DNA of 64,000 bases, from positions 248,001 through 312,000 of the forward strand of contig NZ_CP120468.1 in assembly GCF_029490015.1 (NCBI RefSeq), read 5' to 3'. The notes under the pieces are model-generated. The model was not told the origin of the DNA. It was given only the letters and a program-made list of their open reading frames with translations, and did not search any database. Both the position numbers and the translations under genes were made by a program. Shown here in pieces: positions 8,634 to 17,892 of the stretch. The number at the start of each line of letters is the position of its first letter. The stretch's first letter is position 1. Source of the DNA: Halobaculum limi. GTDB taxonomy: Archaea > Halobacteriota > Halobacteria > Halobacteriales > Haloferacaceae.

Positions 8634-9476
8634 ATGCCGACTATCGCCGAGAAGCGCGTGTTCACGCAGCGCGACGACGTGGTGCAGGTGCTCGTCGCCT
8701 CCTCGATGGGCGTCGCGAGCGTCTCGCTGTCGGGCGACATCGTCGGGGAGTTCGGGATCGAATATCGGTGTGCTGCCAGCGACGTGGCCGCCCGCGGCGA
8801 CGCGCTCGCGGTCGCTACCGACGACGACGTGCTGGTGGGAGCGTTCACACCGACCGGCCACGGCCCCGCAGTCGCCGTGAGCGTCACCGACAGCGAGGTG
8901 CTGGCGGTCGCACCTGACGGCACGGTGTCCACGCTCTCGGGTGAGGCGGCCGTCGGTGGCAACGCCAGCGACGACGCGCCGACGGGCGACGCCTGGACGA
9001 CGGTGGGCACGGTCGAAGAGCCACGACGGATGGACGGCCGGCTTATCGCCGCCGCCGACGGGGTGTACCGCCGGACAGACGACGGCCTCACCTACGCCGG
9101 CCTCGACGACGTGCGCGACGTGAGCGACAGGGGCGTACCACTCGCCGTCACCGACGAGGCGCTGTACACGCTCGGCAACGGGTGGATGCGCGACCTAGAT
9201 GCACCCGACGGCGAGTCGTTCGGGTGTGTCGTCGCCGACGCCGACGGCGACCGCGCACTCGCTGCGACGGAGACGACGGCGTACGAGCGAAACGACGCGA
9301 CGGGGACCGACTGGGTCGACCACGCCGAGCCTGGACTCGTCGACGCCGGGTTCGCGGGGCGACATCTCGTCGCCGTCACCGAATCGGGGGAGGCACGAGT
9401 GTACGCCGACGGCAACTGGCGCGGACGGATGCTCGGGCTGCCAGATGTGCAGGCGGTGGCCGTTCCCGGCGAGTAA
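8634..9476 (+). CDS. Haloarchaeal conserved beta-propeller-like protein
   Basis: A 280-residue protein without signal peptide or membrane segments. It consists of repeated short beta-strand motifs with alternating Asp/Gly turns, such as 'GVASVSLSGDIV', 'DGRLIAAADGVYRR' and 'GRHLVAVTESGEARVY', as in WD/Kelch-like propellers with poorly conserved blades. It resembles a conserved haloarchaeal family known to me as 'HVO_0234 family beta-propeller'; this assignment is from memory. No catalytic motif is visible. It is transcribed alone, divergent from the thiolase operon and convergent with a membrane-protein pair. Confidence 0.75.
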   Translation: MPTIAEKRVFTQRDDVVQVLVASSMGVASVSLSGDIVGEFGIEYRCAASDVAARGDALAVATDDDVLVGAFTPTGHGPAVAVSVTDSEVLAVAPDGTVSTLSGEAAVGGNASDDAPTGDAWTTVGTVEEPRRMDGRLIAAADGVYRRTDDGLTYAGLDDVRDVSDRGVPLAVTDEALYTLGNGWMRDLDAPDGESFGCVVADADGDRALAATETTAYERNDATGTDWVDHAEPGLVDAGFAGRHLVAVTESGEARVYADGNWRGRMLGLPDVQAVAVPGE

Positions 9477-9526
9477 GTGTCCGCCCACGCCGTGGTGTCG
9501 ATTACGTGGCAGGTCGGTCGGTTCCG

Positions 9527-10477
9527 CTAGCCTGTGTGAGAAGGAGTGGATGGGCCGGTCGACGCGTTGCCCGCAGACGGAGCCGCGACGGTGAGCGTCA
9601 CGTCGGCGTCGGCCGCGGCGGCCGGAACGTACACCGCGACGTCGAACGGTCGAGAAGCGGCGGCGACATAGGTTCCCAGCGGGACGTACGTGCGGTCGAT
9701 CCGACCGCCGTCGGCGCCGCGGAACGCGACCGCGAGTTCGACGTCGACCGCTTCACCCTCGTTCGTGATCCGACCGCGAAGCCGCGCCTCTCGACCACGC
9801 AGCGAGAGGACGTCGGCCTCGTCACCGTCCACGTCGTGGAAGGCGATATCCGTCAGGCGAAGGTGGGCGGCGGCGTCGCGGTCGATGTACCGGAACAGTC
9901 GCGCACCGATCTCGTCGATGATCGCCTCGGCTTCCGTGTCAGGTGCGAGCACCGTCACCGGGTTCAACGCCGCTCTGAGATCGCTGGCGACGACGCGGCG
10001 GTTCGCCCCGGTCGTCTTCAGTCGCCGGTACCCCTCGAGGAACGGGTCCATCTGCCGAGGGAACTCGCCGCCGAACGACGCCTGCAGCGCAGCCAACTCC
10101 TCGTCGAAGTCGAGCATCGGCGGGAGCGGTCGTCGGACGCCGGTGGTCGGCACCCACGGTGCAGGCTCATCGAGGGGTCGCGCGGCAGGCGTAGACCGGG
10201 GCTCGTCGAAGTAGCCCAAGAGATCGAGCGTGAGTCCGATCGCGACGCTGATCACCGTCACTGCGAGCACGGCGACCGTCAGCAGTTGGCCGACGGCTGA
10301 CGGCAGCGTGAACTGGAACAGGGCCACGAACATCACTGTCACCCCAGTGACTGTGAGGAGGAACGCGCCGAGGTTCGGTTCTGGGTCGGACGACTGCTCG
10401 GCGGTCACGTCCTCGTCGCGTTCGGTGGGAGAGCCAGCGTCGAAGGACGTCTCGACGTCGTCCTCAACGACACTCAT
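9527..10477 (-). CDS. Haloarchaeal membrane-anchored protein of unknown function
   Basis: A 316-residue protein with an acidic N-terminal tail (residues 1-35), two transmembrane segments at about 38-58 and 66-88, and a soluble C-terminal domain of mixed alpha/beta character. The last 100 residues look like a beta-rich, immunoglobulin-like domain ('ARLRGRITNEGEAVDVELAV'). The ATG at 10477 overlaps the stop of the upstream small membrane protein (ATGA), so the two are co-translated and may form a complex. I recognise no enzyme family. Confidence 0.75.
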   Translation of the reverse strand: MSVVEDDVETSFDAGSPTERDEDVTAEQSSDPEPNLGAFLLTVTGVTVMFVALFQFTLPSAVGQLLTVAVLAVTVISVAIGLTLDLLGYFDEPRSTPAARPLDEPAPWVPTTGVRRPLPPMLDFDEELAALQASFGGEFPRQMDPFLEGYRRLKTTGANRRVVASDLRAALNPVTVLAPDTEAEAIIDEIGARLFRYIDRDAAAHLRLTDIAFHDVDGDEADVLSLRGREARLRGRITNEGEAVDVELAVAFRGADGGRIDRTYVPLGTYVAAASRPFDVAVYVPAAAADADVTLTVAAPSAGNASTGPSTPSHTG

Positions 10478-10692
10478 CTGGCGGCCGCCCTCCGGGCGGC
10501 ACCATCGAGTACCTGCACGAGGTGGGATATCCACAGCCCCGCGGTGAGGCCGAACGTCGTGCCGACTGCGGCGATGCGAACCGACTCAGACAGTGGTGCG
10601 ACCGCCGCGAGCAGGCACACGAGACCGAACGTGATCATCAAGCCGTACTGGATGCGAGTACGACTGTCGAGCGAACGAATACGTCGAAACAT
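10474..10692 (-). CDS. Small two-helix membrane protein
   Basis: A 72-residue protein with two hydrophobic helices (about 17-36 and 41-60) and Arg-rich ends (MFRRIRSLDSRTR at the N-terminus, RRAAAR at the C-terminus), giving a hairpin with both ends inside. It is the first gene of a two-gene unit coupled by a 4-nt overlap to the larger membrane-anchored protein. Function unknown. Confidence 0.7.
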   Translation of the reverse strand: MFRRIRSLDSRTRIQYGLMITFGLVCLLAAVAPLSESVRIAAVGTTFGLTAGLWISHLVQVLDGAARRAAAR

Positions 10693-10870
10693 ACGCTAGT
10701 AGACACGTTGGCCACGGTATTGAACATCACTCTCACAGACGGTATACTGCCAGCATCCGGGGACATCGGTGGTTTTGAACGACCTCTGCCGTGGAGTGGG
10801 CGTCTGTGACCCGAACGCACGCGTCGCCCGAGTAGGAACGCGTTTGTATGCGGCCACGGGAACGACGTGT

Positions 10871-11722
10871 ATGATCGTACCCGGGTCCGCGTCGCAGGCG
10901 CTGTCGGCCGCGCTCGCCGACGAGACGGGTCGTGCGCTCGCCACGCCGGAGTACCACTGGTTCGCCGACGGCGAGGAACGCGCGTCCGTCGCAGACTACG
11001 AAGGCGAGTCGGCGGTCGTCGTCGCGACGACCGACTCCAACGACGCGTTCGTCGAACTGCTGCAGTTACAGGACGCCGTCCGCGAGGCCGGCGCGAGTGA
11101 GGTGACGACCGTCCTCCCGTACATGGGCTACGCCCGGCAGGACCGCGCGTTCGAACCGGGACAGCCAGTCTCCGCGCGAGCGATGGCGCAGGCCATCTCG
11201 ACGGGAACCGACCGCGTCGTACTCGTCACGCCGCACGAACCCGACGTGGCGGAGTTCTTCGACGTGCCCGTCGACGTCTTGGACGCCTCGCCGCTGCTCG
11301 CGGGGGCGCTCCCCACCGACCTGACGGACCCGCTGTTCCTCGGCCCCGACGAGTCCGCCGAGGGGCTCGCGGTCGCGGTGCGGGACGCCTACGGGGCGGG
11401 CGAGACGGACTTCTTCGAGAAGGAACGCGACTACGACACTGGCGAGGTGACCGTGACGCCGAGCGACGCGAGCGTCGCCGATCGGGACGTCGTCGTCGTC
11501 GACGACATCATCGCCACCGGGTCGACGATGAGCGAGGCCGTCGCGGCGCTCCACGACCGCGACCCCGCCGCAGTCTACACCGCCTGCGTCCACGGGATGC
11601 TCGCGGCCAACGCTCGGACGAAACTCGCCGCCGCGGGCGTGAAGCGTGTCCTCGCGACCGACACCATCGAGCGTGAGTGCAGCACCGTCTCGGTCGCACC
11701 GCTCGTGGCCGACTCGTTGTAA
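10871..11722 (+). CDS. prs: Ribose-phosphate pyrophosphokinase (PRPP synthetase)
   Basis: A 283-residue archaeal-type PRPP synthetase making 5-phosphoribosyl-1-diphosphate from ribose 5-phosphate and ATP for nucleotide, histidine and tryptophan synthesis. Key motifs are the start 'MIVPGSASQ', the ATP loop region 'YMGYARQDR', and the PRPP-binding loop 'VVVVDDIIATGSTM'. The length matches the compact archaeal class. ATG 10871 is preferred over a longer in-frame start at 10769 because homology begins at MIVPGS. It stands alone between membrane-protein genes on the other strand. Confidence 0.95.
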   Translation: MIVPGSASQALSAALADETGRALATPEYHWFADGEERASVADYEGESAVVVATTDSNDAFVELLQLQDAVREAGASEVTTVLPYMGYARQDRAFEPGQPVSARAMAQAISTGTDRVVLVTPHEPDVAEFFDVPVDVLDASPLLAGALPTDLTDPLFLGPDESAEGLAVAVRDAYGAGETDFFEKERDYDTGEVTVTPSDASVADRDVVVVDDIIATGSTMSEAVAALHDRDPAAVYTACVHGMLAANARTKLAAAGVKRVLATDTIERECSTVSVAPLVADSL

Positions 11723-11807
11723 GCGGGCGCGATGAGGGCGCTGTCGAGATCTGCGATCGATGACAGTGAGTTGTACACGTGGTGAATATCGGGTGTGTTG
11801 ACTGTAC

Positions 11808-11993
11808 CTACAAGAGACGTTTCGCGGTGAGATACGCCACCGCGACTGCAACCACACCACCAATTAGGAATCCAACGCCGGAGTCTAAAACAACGAATAG
11901 TGGGTATCCAACCCCGAAAAACGCGAATCCAGTAGCGGCGAGGAGGATCCGAACCTTCGTATCGATGATCGCCATCTCCTCGAATCGGCTCAT
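11808..11993 (-). CDS. Small two-helix membrane protein
   Basis: A 61-residue protein with a charged N-terminus (MSRFEEMAIIDTK) and two hydrophobic helices at about 15-35 and 38-56, ending in KRLL. It lies in a lower-GC pocket between prs and dabA. Amino-acid composition is membrane-protein-like rather than random, which supports a real gene. Function unknown. Confidence 0.6.
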   Translation of the reverse strand: MSRFEEMAIIDTKVRILLAATGFAFFGVGYPLFVVLDSGVGFLIGGVVAVAVAYLTAKRLL

Positions 11994-12134
11994 ACTCTCT
12001 GCTGATCGAGGCTCACAGATAGTACCTGGAGTTGGTCAGATCACCCTCACACGCACGTCGGACCAACGTTCGAGTAGTTCAACAGGAGCGATGCGGACTG
12101 CCCGCTCGAAGACGCTTCGAGGACCGCGTCGGAA

Positions 12135-14549
12135 TCAGTCGTCGGCGACCGTCGGCGCTTCGGCCGGCGACTCCTGCCGTGCGTCGACCTGCGGAGCCAT
12201 CGGCGACCACGTCAGTTCCTCCTCGTAGTGGAACGCGCGGTGCTCCTGCGTCGGGTCGACGACCGTCAGCGAGAGCCAGTCGTTGTCGAGCAACCGGGTC
12301 AGTTCCGCGTGGTCGGCTAAGATGTCGGTGACGCGGTCGACCGGCGCGTGGACGACCGTCGAGAGACGGAGTGGCTGGTGGTACGGCGTGTCGTCGTCAG
12401 CCATCAGCGACTGGAGCGGGAGGCCCGTCATCAGGTCCCCGCCGTTGCCCTGGTACACACCGACGTTCCCGACGGGGTTCTGCGTCACCTTCGACCCACT
12501 GCCGTAGACGGCGTTGTCGACCGTCGAGAAGTAGTACTGCGTGTTGATCCACTGGGTGACGACCATCGGTCCCGTGAGGATGGCTTCCAGCGCATCGCCG
12601 TCGGGGTCGGTCGAGTAGTCGTACGAGTGGAGGAACGCCCGCCCGTCGAGGTCGAGGTCGCTCGTCAGGCCGCGCGGCCCGATGACGAACCCGGCGTTGC
12701 CGGCCAGTCCCCACTCGGGGCGCGTCTCCGCCCAGTCGGCAGAGCGGCGTTTCGTCTCGCTGACGCCCGACGCGCCGGCAGCGCCCATCGCGTCGGCACG
12801 CTCGGCGGTCGCGCGTTCGCGGGCGGTGGCCAGATCCGCACGCAGTTGTTCAAGATCGTCCGCGTGGCTCTCGGGAACGTCGCCGTCGAACAGGTCGACC
12901 TCGTCGGTCGTCGTGTTGTGCTCGCCGGCGAGGAACACCGTGTCCTCGGGTACGTTGAAGCCGCGGTCGCGGAGGTCGGCTTTCACCGACTCGTCGTTAC
13001 AGATGGTCGCGAGGACGCGGGCGTTCGGGCCGCCGGGGTTGCCGGCACAGGCACCGCAGTCCAGACTCGAGTCGTAGGGGTTGTTCGCCGTCTCGCTGGC
13101 GTGGCCCGTGAAGACAACCAAGCGAGCGAACTCCGTCCACCCCATCAACTCGAAGGCGGTCGCGGCGTACTCGACTTGCTCCTCGTGGGTCAGTCCGACT
13201 GGGAGGTCGCCCGCGTACGTGTGTTGGTGGTGGACCAGTGGCGTACAGAACTCGTGGTCGTCGGCCACCGTGTCATCGGCGGCGTCGAGCAGCGCCGCGA
13301 CGCGGTCGGGGACGAGCGTCCGCGCCGCAAGCGCGAGTCCGTAGCCGCTCCCGGCGCTCTCGACGTAGCCGAAGGCGGTCGCGGGGTTGGTCTTCAGCGT
13401 CTCGACCACCTCACCCGCAGTCTCACGGAGGCGCGACCAGCGGTCGTGGCTCGCCTTTGCCTCCTCGTCGGTCGGCATCTCGGAGATGCGGTGTTGGGGG
13501 TCGAGGATCGGCGGACAGGCGTCGACCGACACCGGCGAGTCGTACCCCTGGTACTCCATCGGAATGCCGAAGAAACCGGCGTAGCCGTGCGTCTCGTAGT
13601 CGCTGGTATCCTCGACGTGGCGGCGGATGACCTCCGAGCGCGTGTCGATACAGAACACCAGTTGTGCGTCCGGGCGGCCCGCAGCGTCGCTGTCTGCGAG
13701 CGCCTCACTCTCGGCGGCGACGCTGTCGACGACCTCGCTGCGGTAACTCGCCTCCCACGCGCTCAAGAACGCCTCGGCGAGTTCGTCGGCGGGGTCGGCG
13801 TCCGCGCTGTCGGGGCCGGTCGACGGCTCGACGTCGACGCCGAACGCGTCGAGCAACGCAAGGCGGACGGCGAGGTACTCGGTCAGCGTGATGGGGTAGG
13901 TCGACTGCCACGCGCCGTCGTCGGCCGACCGCTGCTTGATGAAGCCGGTCCAGCCCGGAAGCGCGGCGAACTGCTCCTCGAAGATGGGCAGCCACTGACT
14001 CTCGGGGTACGACCCCAGCACGGACTCGATGGCCTCGACGGGTGACACCGGGAGGTCGGTGACGATGCCCTCGTCGGGAACCTGTCCGTCGTGGACGGCC
14101 ACCGACCGGAAGGCGCTGTAGAAGCCGTCGTCGCGGTTCGGCATCGCCCACTCCGCCCGGCCCTCGTCGAGGAACGCCGACAGCCACTTCGTCAGTACGT
14201 GGTCGACTCGTTCGGCGTCGGTGTCGGCGTCGGTCGGCGTCGACTCGACACCGGTGTCCATCTGCTCCAAGAGGTCGACAGGGTCGCCGTCGAAGCCGCG
14301 GTCGGCCAGTTCCGCGTCGAGTATCTCGGGGTCGATCTGACCGTCGTCGATCGCCGCCCGGAACGTCTCCGGCGTCGGGTAGCCGCGGCCGCCGAAGAGG
14401 TCGGCCGCCTGCGTGACGGCCTCGCCGAACGGTATGTCCTCGAAGCCGGACAGCGGGTTCGCTGTCACGAACGAGTGGACGGGCCAGACCGATCCGACCG
14501 TGGTCGCCGCGTTGTCGATACTGTCTTGGATAGTGTGTTCAGTGCTCAT
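12135..14549 (-). CDS. dabA: Inorganic carbon accumulation protein DabA (DUF2309)
   Basis: An 804-residue soluble subunit of the DAB complex, which hydrates CO2 to bicarbonate with a zinc centre resembling type II beta-carbonic anhydrase. The four zinc/catalytic residues known for bacterial DabA can be placed at Cys300 and Asp302 (FCIDTRSE) and His483 and Cys498 (FTGHASE...LDCGACAG). The His-to-Cys spacing of 15 equals that of the Halothiobacillus protein as I recall it. The N-terminus shows the family motif 'VWPVHSFVTANPLSGFED'. Its start overlaps the end of dabB by 11 nt, so the pair is one operon. Homology is strong; activity in this archaeon is inferred. Confidence 0.93.
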   Translation of the reverse strand: MSTEHTIQDSIDNAATTVGSVWPVHSFVTANPLSGFEDIPFGEAVTQAADLFGGRGYPTPETFRAAIDDGQIDPEILDAELADRGFDGDPVDLLEQMDTGVESTPTDADTDAERVDHVLTKWLSAFLDEGRAEWAMPNRDDGFYSAFRSVAVHDGQVPDEGIVTDLPVSPVEAIESVLGSYPESQWLPIFEEQFAALPGWTGFIKQRSADDGAWQSTYPITLTEYLAVRLALLDAFGVDVEPSTGPDSADADPADELAEAFLSAWEASYRSEVVDSVAAESEALADSDAAGRPDAQLVFCIDTRSEVIRRHVEDTSDYETHGYAGFFGIPMEYQGYDSPVSVDACPPILDPQHRISEMPTDEEAKASHDRWSRLRETAGEVVETLKTNPATAFGYVESAGSGYGLALAARTLVPDRVAALLDAADDTVADDHEFCTPLVHHQHTYAGDLPVGLTHEEQVEYAATAFELMGWTEFARLVVFTGHASETANNPYDSSLDCGACAGNPGGPNARVLATICNDESVKADLRDRGFNVPEDTVFLAGEHNTTTDEVDLFDGDVPESHADDLEQLRADLATARERATAERADAMGAAGASGVSETKRRSADWAETRPEWGLAGNAGFVIGPRGLTSDLDLDGRAFLHSYDYSTDPDGDALEAILTGPMVVTQWINTQYYFSTVDNAVYGSGSKVTQNPVGNVGVYQGNGGDLMTGLPLQSLMADDDTPYHQPLRLSTVVHAPVDRVTDILADHAELTRLLDNDWLSLTVVDPTQEHRAFHYEEELTWSPMAPQVDARQESPAEAPTVADD

Positions 14550-16023
14550 TGTACTCCTCCGTGCTGGTCAGCACGGTGCTGGAGGCGGGTTGACTCGCGT
14601 TCAACAGCGCGACGTAGAGGCGGTGACTCCGCTCGTGCAGTCCAGCCTCCATCGCGACGTACACCGCGAGGAAGCCGACGGCGACGACGACGTGGAGCGC
14701 GCTCAACTCCGCCGGTGCCGAGACGACCGGAAGCCCGGAGAGGACGCCGGAGATAGCCTGATAGACGAGTGCGTAGACGGTGAGGGCCGGGAGGAACGCC
14801 AGCGGGACCGCGGCGTAGCGTGCCGTCGCCGAAAGCGCGGTGCGTTCGACGACGCTGCGGGCCGCGTGCAGCGTCGTCAGCACGACGAACAGCGCGAGCA
14901 GAAGGCCGCTGTCGACGCTCGTTCCCTTCCCAGTGAGGAGTGCGAACAGCGCGCCGCCCGCGAGGCCAGTGACCACGACGACGGCGACGTCCGCGAACGT
15001 CGTCTCGTGGCGGTCACGTCCGGTCGGGGCCGTGCGCTCGACACGCCCGCCCGAACTCAGGAAGTAGTACGCCTTGTAGAAGCCGTGCAGGATGAGGTGC
15101 GTGATGGCGGCCCCGAAGAAGCCGAGGCCGGCCTGCATAATCATGAAGCCCATCTGCCCGACCGTCGAACAGCCCAGTTCGGACTTGATGTCCGACTGGA
15201 CGGACTTGAGCAGTTTCCCGAGGAGGGCGCTCACCGCACCGACGACGACGACACCGAGCATCAGGGTGGCGTCGACGGTCACGACCGGCGCGAAGCGGAC
15301 CAGCAGGATGCCGCCCGCGTTGACGAACCCCGCGTGCATCAGCGCCGAGGCGGGCGTCGGGGGGGTCATCGAGGAGAGCAACCAGGTGTGGAACGGGACG
15401 AGTGCGGACTGCATCATCGCAGCGAGGACGAGCGCCGCGGCGGCGATCAGCCACACCGGCCCGCCGAGGCCGTCTGCGGCCGCGGCGATTCCCGAGACGG
15501 TCGTCTCCCCGGTCGCCCACCACAGCGCCGTCAGCGCGACCCCGAGGAGCGCACTGCTGGCGAGGAAGTACCGGCGGGCGACGGCCCCAGCGGCCTGTGC
15601 TTGCGGCCAGCCGTCGACGACACCAATGAGTTTCGCCATCACGAGGCCCATCGCCAGCCACAGGAATCCGAACAGTGCGACGTGGTCGGCGGCGACGAGG
15701 CCCATCACGGCGAGCGTGAATCCGAAGACGCCGATGAAGAACCCAGTCTGGTAGGCGCTCCCGGCCAGATAGCGGCGAGAGTAGCTGTGGACGATACCGC
15801 TGAAGAAGGTGACCACCACCCACAACAACACGGTCAGGCCGTCGATGGCGGCCACACCGGGCACCTCCCACGCACCGTCGAGTCGGACTCGGGCGGCCAG
15901 GACGACGACGCTCGCGGCGAACAGCGACCACACGAGCCACGTTAGTACGGCGGGCACAGACGGCGAGTCGACCGTCGTGTCCGGAAGCGCTCCGACCGTT
16001 TGGTTCGAGGTGCGTCCTGACAT
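14539..16023 (-). CDS. dabB: DabB, NuoL/MrpD-type membrane subunit of the inorganic carbon transporter
   Basis: A 494-residue polytopic protein of the proton-conducting NuoL/MnhD family. It has about 13 hydrophobic segments and the antiporter-family signatures 'PFHTWLLSSMTPPTPASALMHAG' (conserved proton-channel loop) and 'ELGCSTVGQMGFM'. It is shorter than true NuoL and has no other complex I or Mrp genes beside it; dabA overlaps it, as in bacterial DAB operons. It should use the cation gradient to drive one-way CO2 hydration by DabA. It heads the operon. Confidence 0.92.
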   Translation of the reverse strand: MSGRTSNQTVGALPDTTVDSPSVPAVLTWLVWSLFAASVVVLAARVRLDGAWEVPGVAAIDGLTVLLWVVVTFFSGIVHSYSRRYLAGSAYQTGFFIGVFGFTLAVMGLVAADHVALFGFLWLAMGLVMAKLIGVVDGWPQAQAAGAVARRYFLASSALLGVALTALWWATGETTVSGIAAAADGLGGPVWLIAAAALVLAAMMQSALVPFHTWLLSSMTPPTPASALMHAGFVNAGGILLVRFAPVVTVDATLMLGVVVVGAVSALLGKLLKSVQSDIKSELGCSTVGQMGFMIMQAGLGFFGAAITHLILHGFYKAYYFLSSGGRVERTAPTGRDRHETTFADVAVVVVTGLAGGALFALLTGKGTSVDSGLLLALFVVLTTLHAARSVVERTALSATARYAAVPLAFLPALTVYALVYQAISGVLSGLPVVSAPAELSALHVVVAVGFLAVYVAMEAGLHERSHRLYVALLNASQPASSTVLTSTEEYNEH

Positions 16024-16309
16024 CGTTCACTTCGTCGTACGACCGTCCCGGCGACCGAGCCGATGTATCGGACCCGTTTTGGTCGTCTCTGAGTGCTTCA
16101 GAGAACGGAATGCGTATTAAATCTGCTTATCTTCACAAACTGTTCGCAATATTCGTATGAAAGAACATTATGTTTCTGCAGGTGCCAGTCGTGCGGGAGT
16201 CGGAGGCCGACGCGGCGCCGGTCGGCAGATCACGTTCGACACGGCGCTCCCGAATCGTTCGAAATCGCTGTTCAGGAAATCATATCGTTCTCGACGCTGG
16301 TGTGCCGGT
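16024..16309. promoter_or_regulatory. Divergent spacer between dabB and the amidohydrolase
   Basis: These 286 bases contain no convincing gene. The central part around 16108-16160 is A/T-rich. On the minus strand a TTTAATA-like element near 16112-16122 could be a promoter for dabBA with a leader of roughly 70 nt. On the plus strand A/T-rich stretches around 16128-16165 could serve the amidohydrolase. No palindrome long enough to call an operator was seen. Confidence 0.35.
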
Positions 16310-17323
16310 ATGGAAGAACTCTCGGGGACCGTGCTCGCCGGCCGGTCGTTCGACCCGATTCGCGGCCGCGTCGTCGTCGCAGACGGCCGGATCGAGGCGG
16401 TCGAAGAGACGGACACCACCTCGACCGACATCATCGTGCCAGCGTTCGTCAACGCGCACACTCACATCGGAGACTCCGTCGCGAAAGACGCGGCCGCCGG
16501 CCTGTCGCTCGACGAAGCGGTGGTCCCGCCGGACAGCCTGAAGCACAGACAGCTGGCGGCCGCCGACCGTTCTGAACTCGTGTCGGCGATGCGCCGGACG
16601 CTCCGATTGATGCGCCGAACCGGGACGGTCTCGTGTCTGGACTTCCGGGAGCAGGGCGTCGAAGGGGCACGCGCCCTCCGTGAGGCAGCGACGGCAGACG
16701 TCGCCGACGCGTTCATCCTTGGGAGCGGCGACCCGGCGGTCCTCGACGTCGCCGACGGCTACGGTGCCTCCGGCGCGAACGATGCCGACTTCGCCGACGA
16801 GCGTGCCGCGTGTGCCGAGCGTGGTGTCCCGTTCGCCATCCACGCGGGTGAACCGGACGCGACCGACATCCACCCGGCGCTCGACTACGATCCCGATCTG
16901 CTCGTCCACATGGTCCACGCACAGCAAGCGCACCTCGACCGCGTGGCAGAGCAGTCCGTTCCGATCGTCGCCTGCCCGCGGGCGAACGCGGTCCTCGACG
17001 TCGGGACGCCCCCAATTCGAGAGTTGGTGGACCACACCACCGTCGCACTCGGGACGGACAACGTGATGTTGAACCCCCCGTCGATGTTCCGGGAGATGTC
17101 GTACACGGTGACTCGGTTCGACGTGACCGCTCGGGAAGTGTTGCGGATGGCGACGACGGCTGGGGCCGAGATCGCCGGCCTCGACTGTGGCGTCATCGAA
17201 CCCGGTCGACGGGCGGCGCTTGTCGTCCTCGACGGCGATTCGGACAATCTGGCAGGTTCGGCCGACCCAGTCGAGGCGGTCGTCCGCCGGGCGACCGAAC
17301 TGGACGTAAAACGGGTCGTCTAG
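16310..17323 (+). CDS. Amidohydrolase-superfamily protein (cytosine-deaminase/ATZ-TRZ-like)
   Basis: A 337-residue metal-dependent hydrolase. The N-terminal metal motif is NAHTHIGD (His50, His52). Further metal-site candidates are His in 'FAIHAGE', His in 'VHMVHAQQAH' and Asp in 'ALGTDNVM', matching the amidohydrolase order HxH...H...H...D. The composite beta-sandwich at both ends is also typical. ATG 16310 begins at the recognised fold; an upstream in-frame extension is Arg/Ser-rich and looks non-coding. The substrate (a deaminated base or a cyclic amide) cannot be told. Its stop overlaps that of the convergent Lrp-like regulator by 4 nt. Confidence 0.88.
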   Translation: MEELSGTVLAGRSFDPIRGRVVVADGRIEAVEETDTTSTDIIVPAFVNAHTHIGDSVAKDAAAGLSLDEAVVPPDSLKHRQLAAADRSELVSAMRRTLRLMRRTGTVSCLDFREQGVEGARALREAATADVADAFILGSGDPAVLDVADGYGASGANDADFADERAACAERGVPFAIHAGEPDATDIHPALDYDPDLLVHMVHAQQAHLDRVAEQSVPIVACPRANAVLDVGTPPIRELVDHTTVALGTDNVMLNPPSMFREMSYTVTRFDVTAREVLRMATTAGAEIAGLDCGVIEPGRRAALVVLDGDSDNLAGSADPVEAVVRRATELDVKRVV

Positions 17324-17805
17324 GCGTCGTCGGATTCCGGGGCGCTCGCGTCGAACTTGCCGAACGGCGTCGTCTCGTGGGTGCGGACGAGGACCTCGTC
17401 GGCGACAGTGAGTCCCATATCGAGGAGTTCCTGTGCGATGGGCGTGATGTCGTCATCCGTCTCACCAACGGCGGTCACGAGGAGGTTCTGTTCGCCGGTG
17501 ACCAACTCCTGTACCGACACGACGCCGTCTATCTCCAGGATGTCTGGGATGATCTTGCCCCGTTCGGGGATCGACGCAGTACAGTACAGCAGCATTCGGA
17601 GCGGGTACCCGGACTTCTGGTAGTCGACGATGGCGCTGTACCCTTTGATCACATCGTCAGATTCGAGCCGCTGGATCCGCTTGCGGACCGTGCTGTCAGA
17701 GGTGCCGGTCCGTTCGGCGATGTCGCCTGAGGACATATTTCGAGCGTCTTCCTGAAGCGCGTACAGGATCGCTTTGTCTACGTCGTCGATCTCGTTGGAA
17801 GTCAT
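17320..17805 (-). CDS. Lrp/AsnC-family transcriptional regulator
   Basis: A 161-residue regulator. The N-terminal winged helix-turn-helix (about residues 6-55, 'DIAERTGTSDSTVRKRIQRLE') is followed by an AsnC/RAM ligand-binding domain ('DGVVSVQELVTGEQNLLVTAVG'). It ends in the short 'THETTPFGKF' tail seen in haloarchaeal Lrp proteins. It is convergent with the amidohydrolase. ATG 17805 was chosen because the in-frame extension to 17829 precedes the family start. Ligand and targets unknown. Confidence 0.9.
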   Translation of the reverse strand: MTSNEIDDVDKAILYALQEDARNMSSGDIAERTGTSDSTVRKRIQRLESDDVIKGYSAIVDYQKSGYPLRMLLYCTASIPERGKIIPDILEIDGVVSVQELVTGEQNLLVTAVGETDDDITPIAQELLDMGLTVADEVLVRTHETTPFGKFDASAPESDDA

Positions 17806-17892
17806 ACCGGCGTATCGGGACAAAGGCACTTTACCTTTTGATGTCAGCCGGACACCCGGTCACGGCACGGATGCCCCTCCAAGTGTTCGTCG

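Noticed and set aside
11779-12228. 149-codon plus-strand frame between prs and dabA
   Set aside because: Thr/Arg/Ser-rich shadow of the small membrane gene and the dabA 3' end; no motif.
14539-16023. Interpretation of the membrane protein as a complex I or Mrp antiporter subunit
   Set aside because: It has NuoL/MrpD homology, but no other nuo or mrp genes accompany it and it overlaps dabA, so DabB is the better reading.
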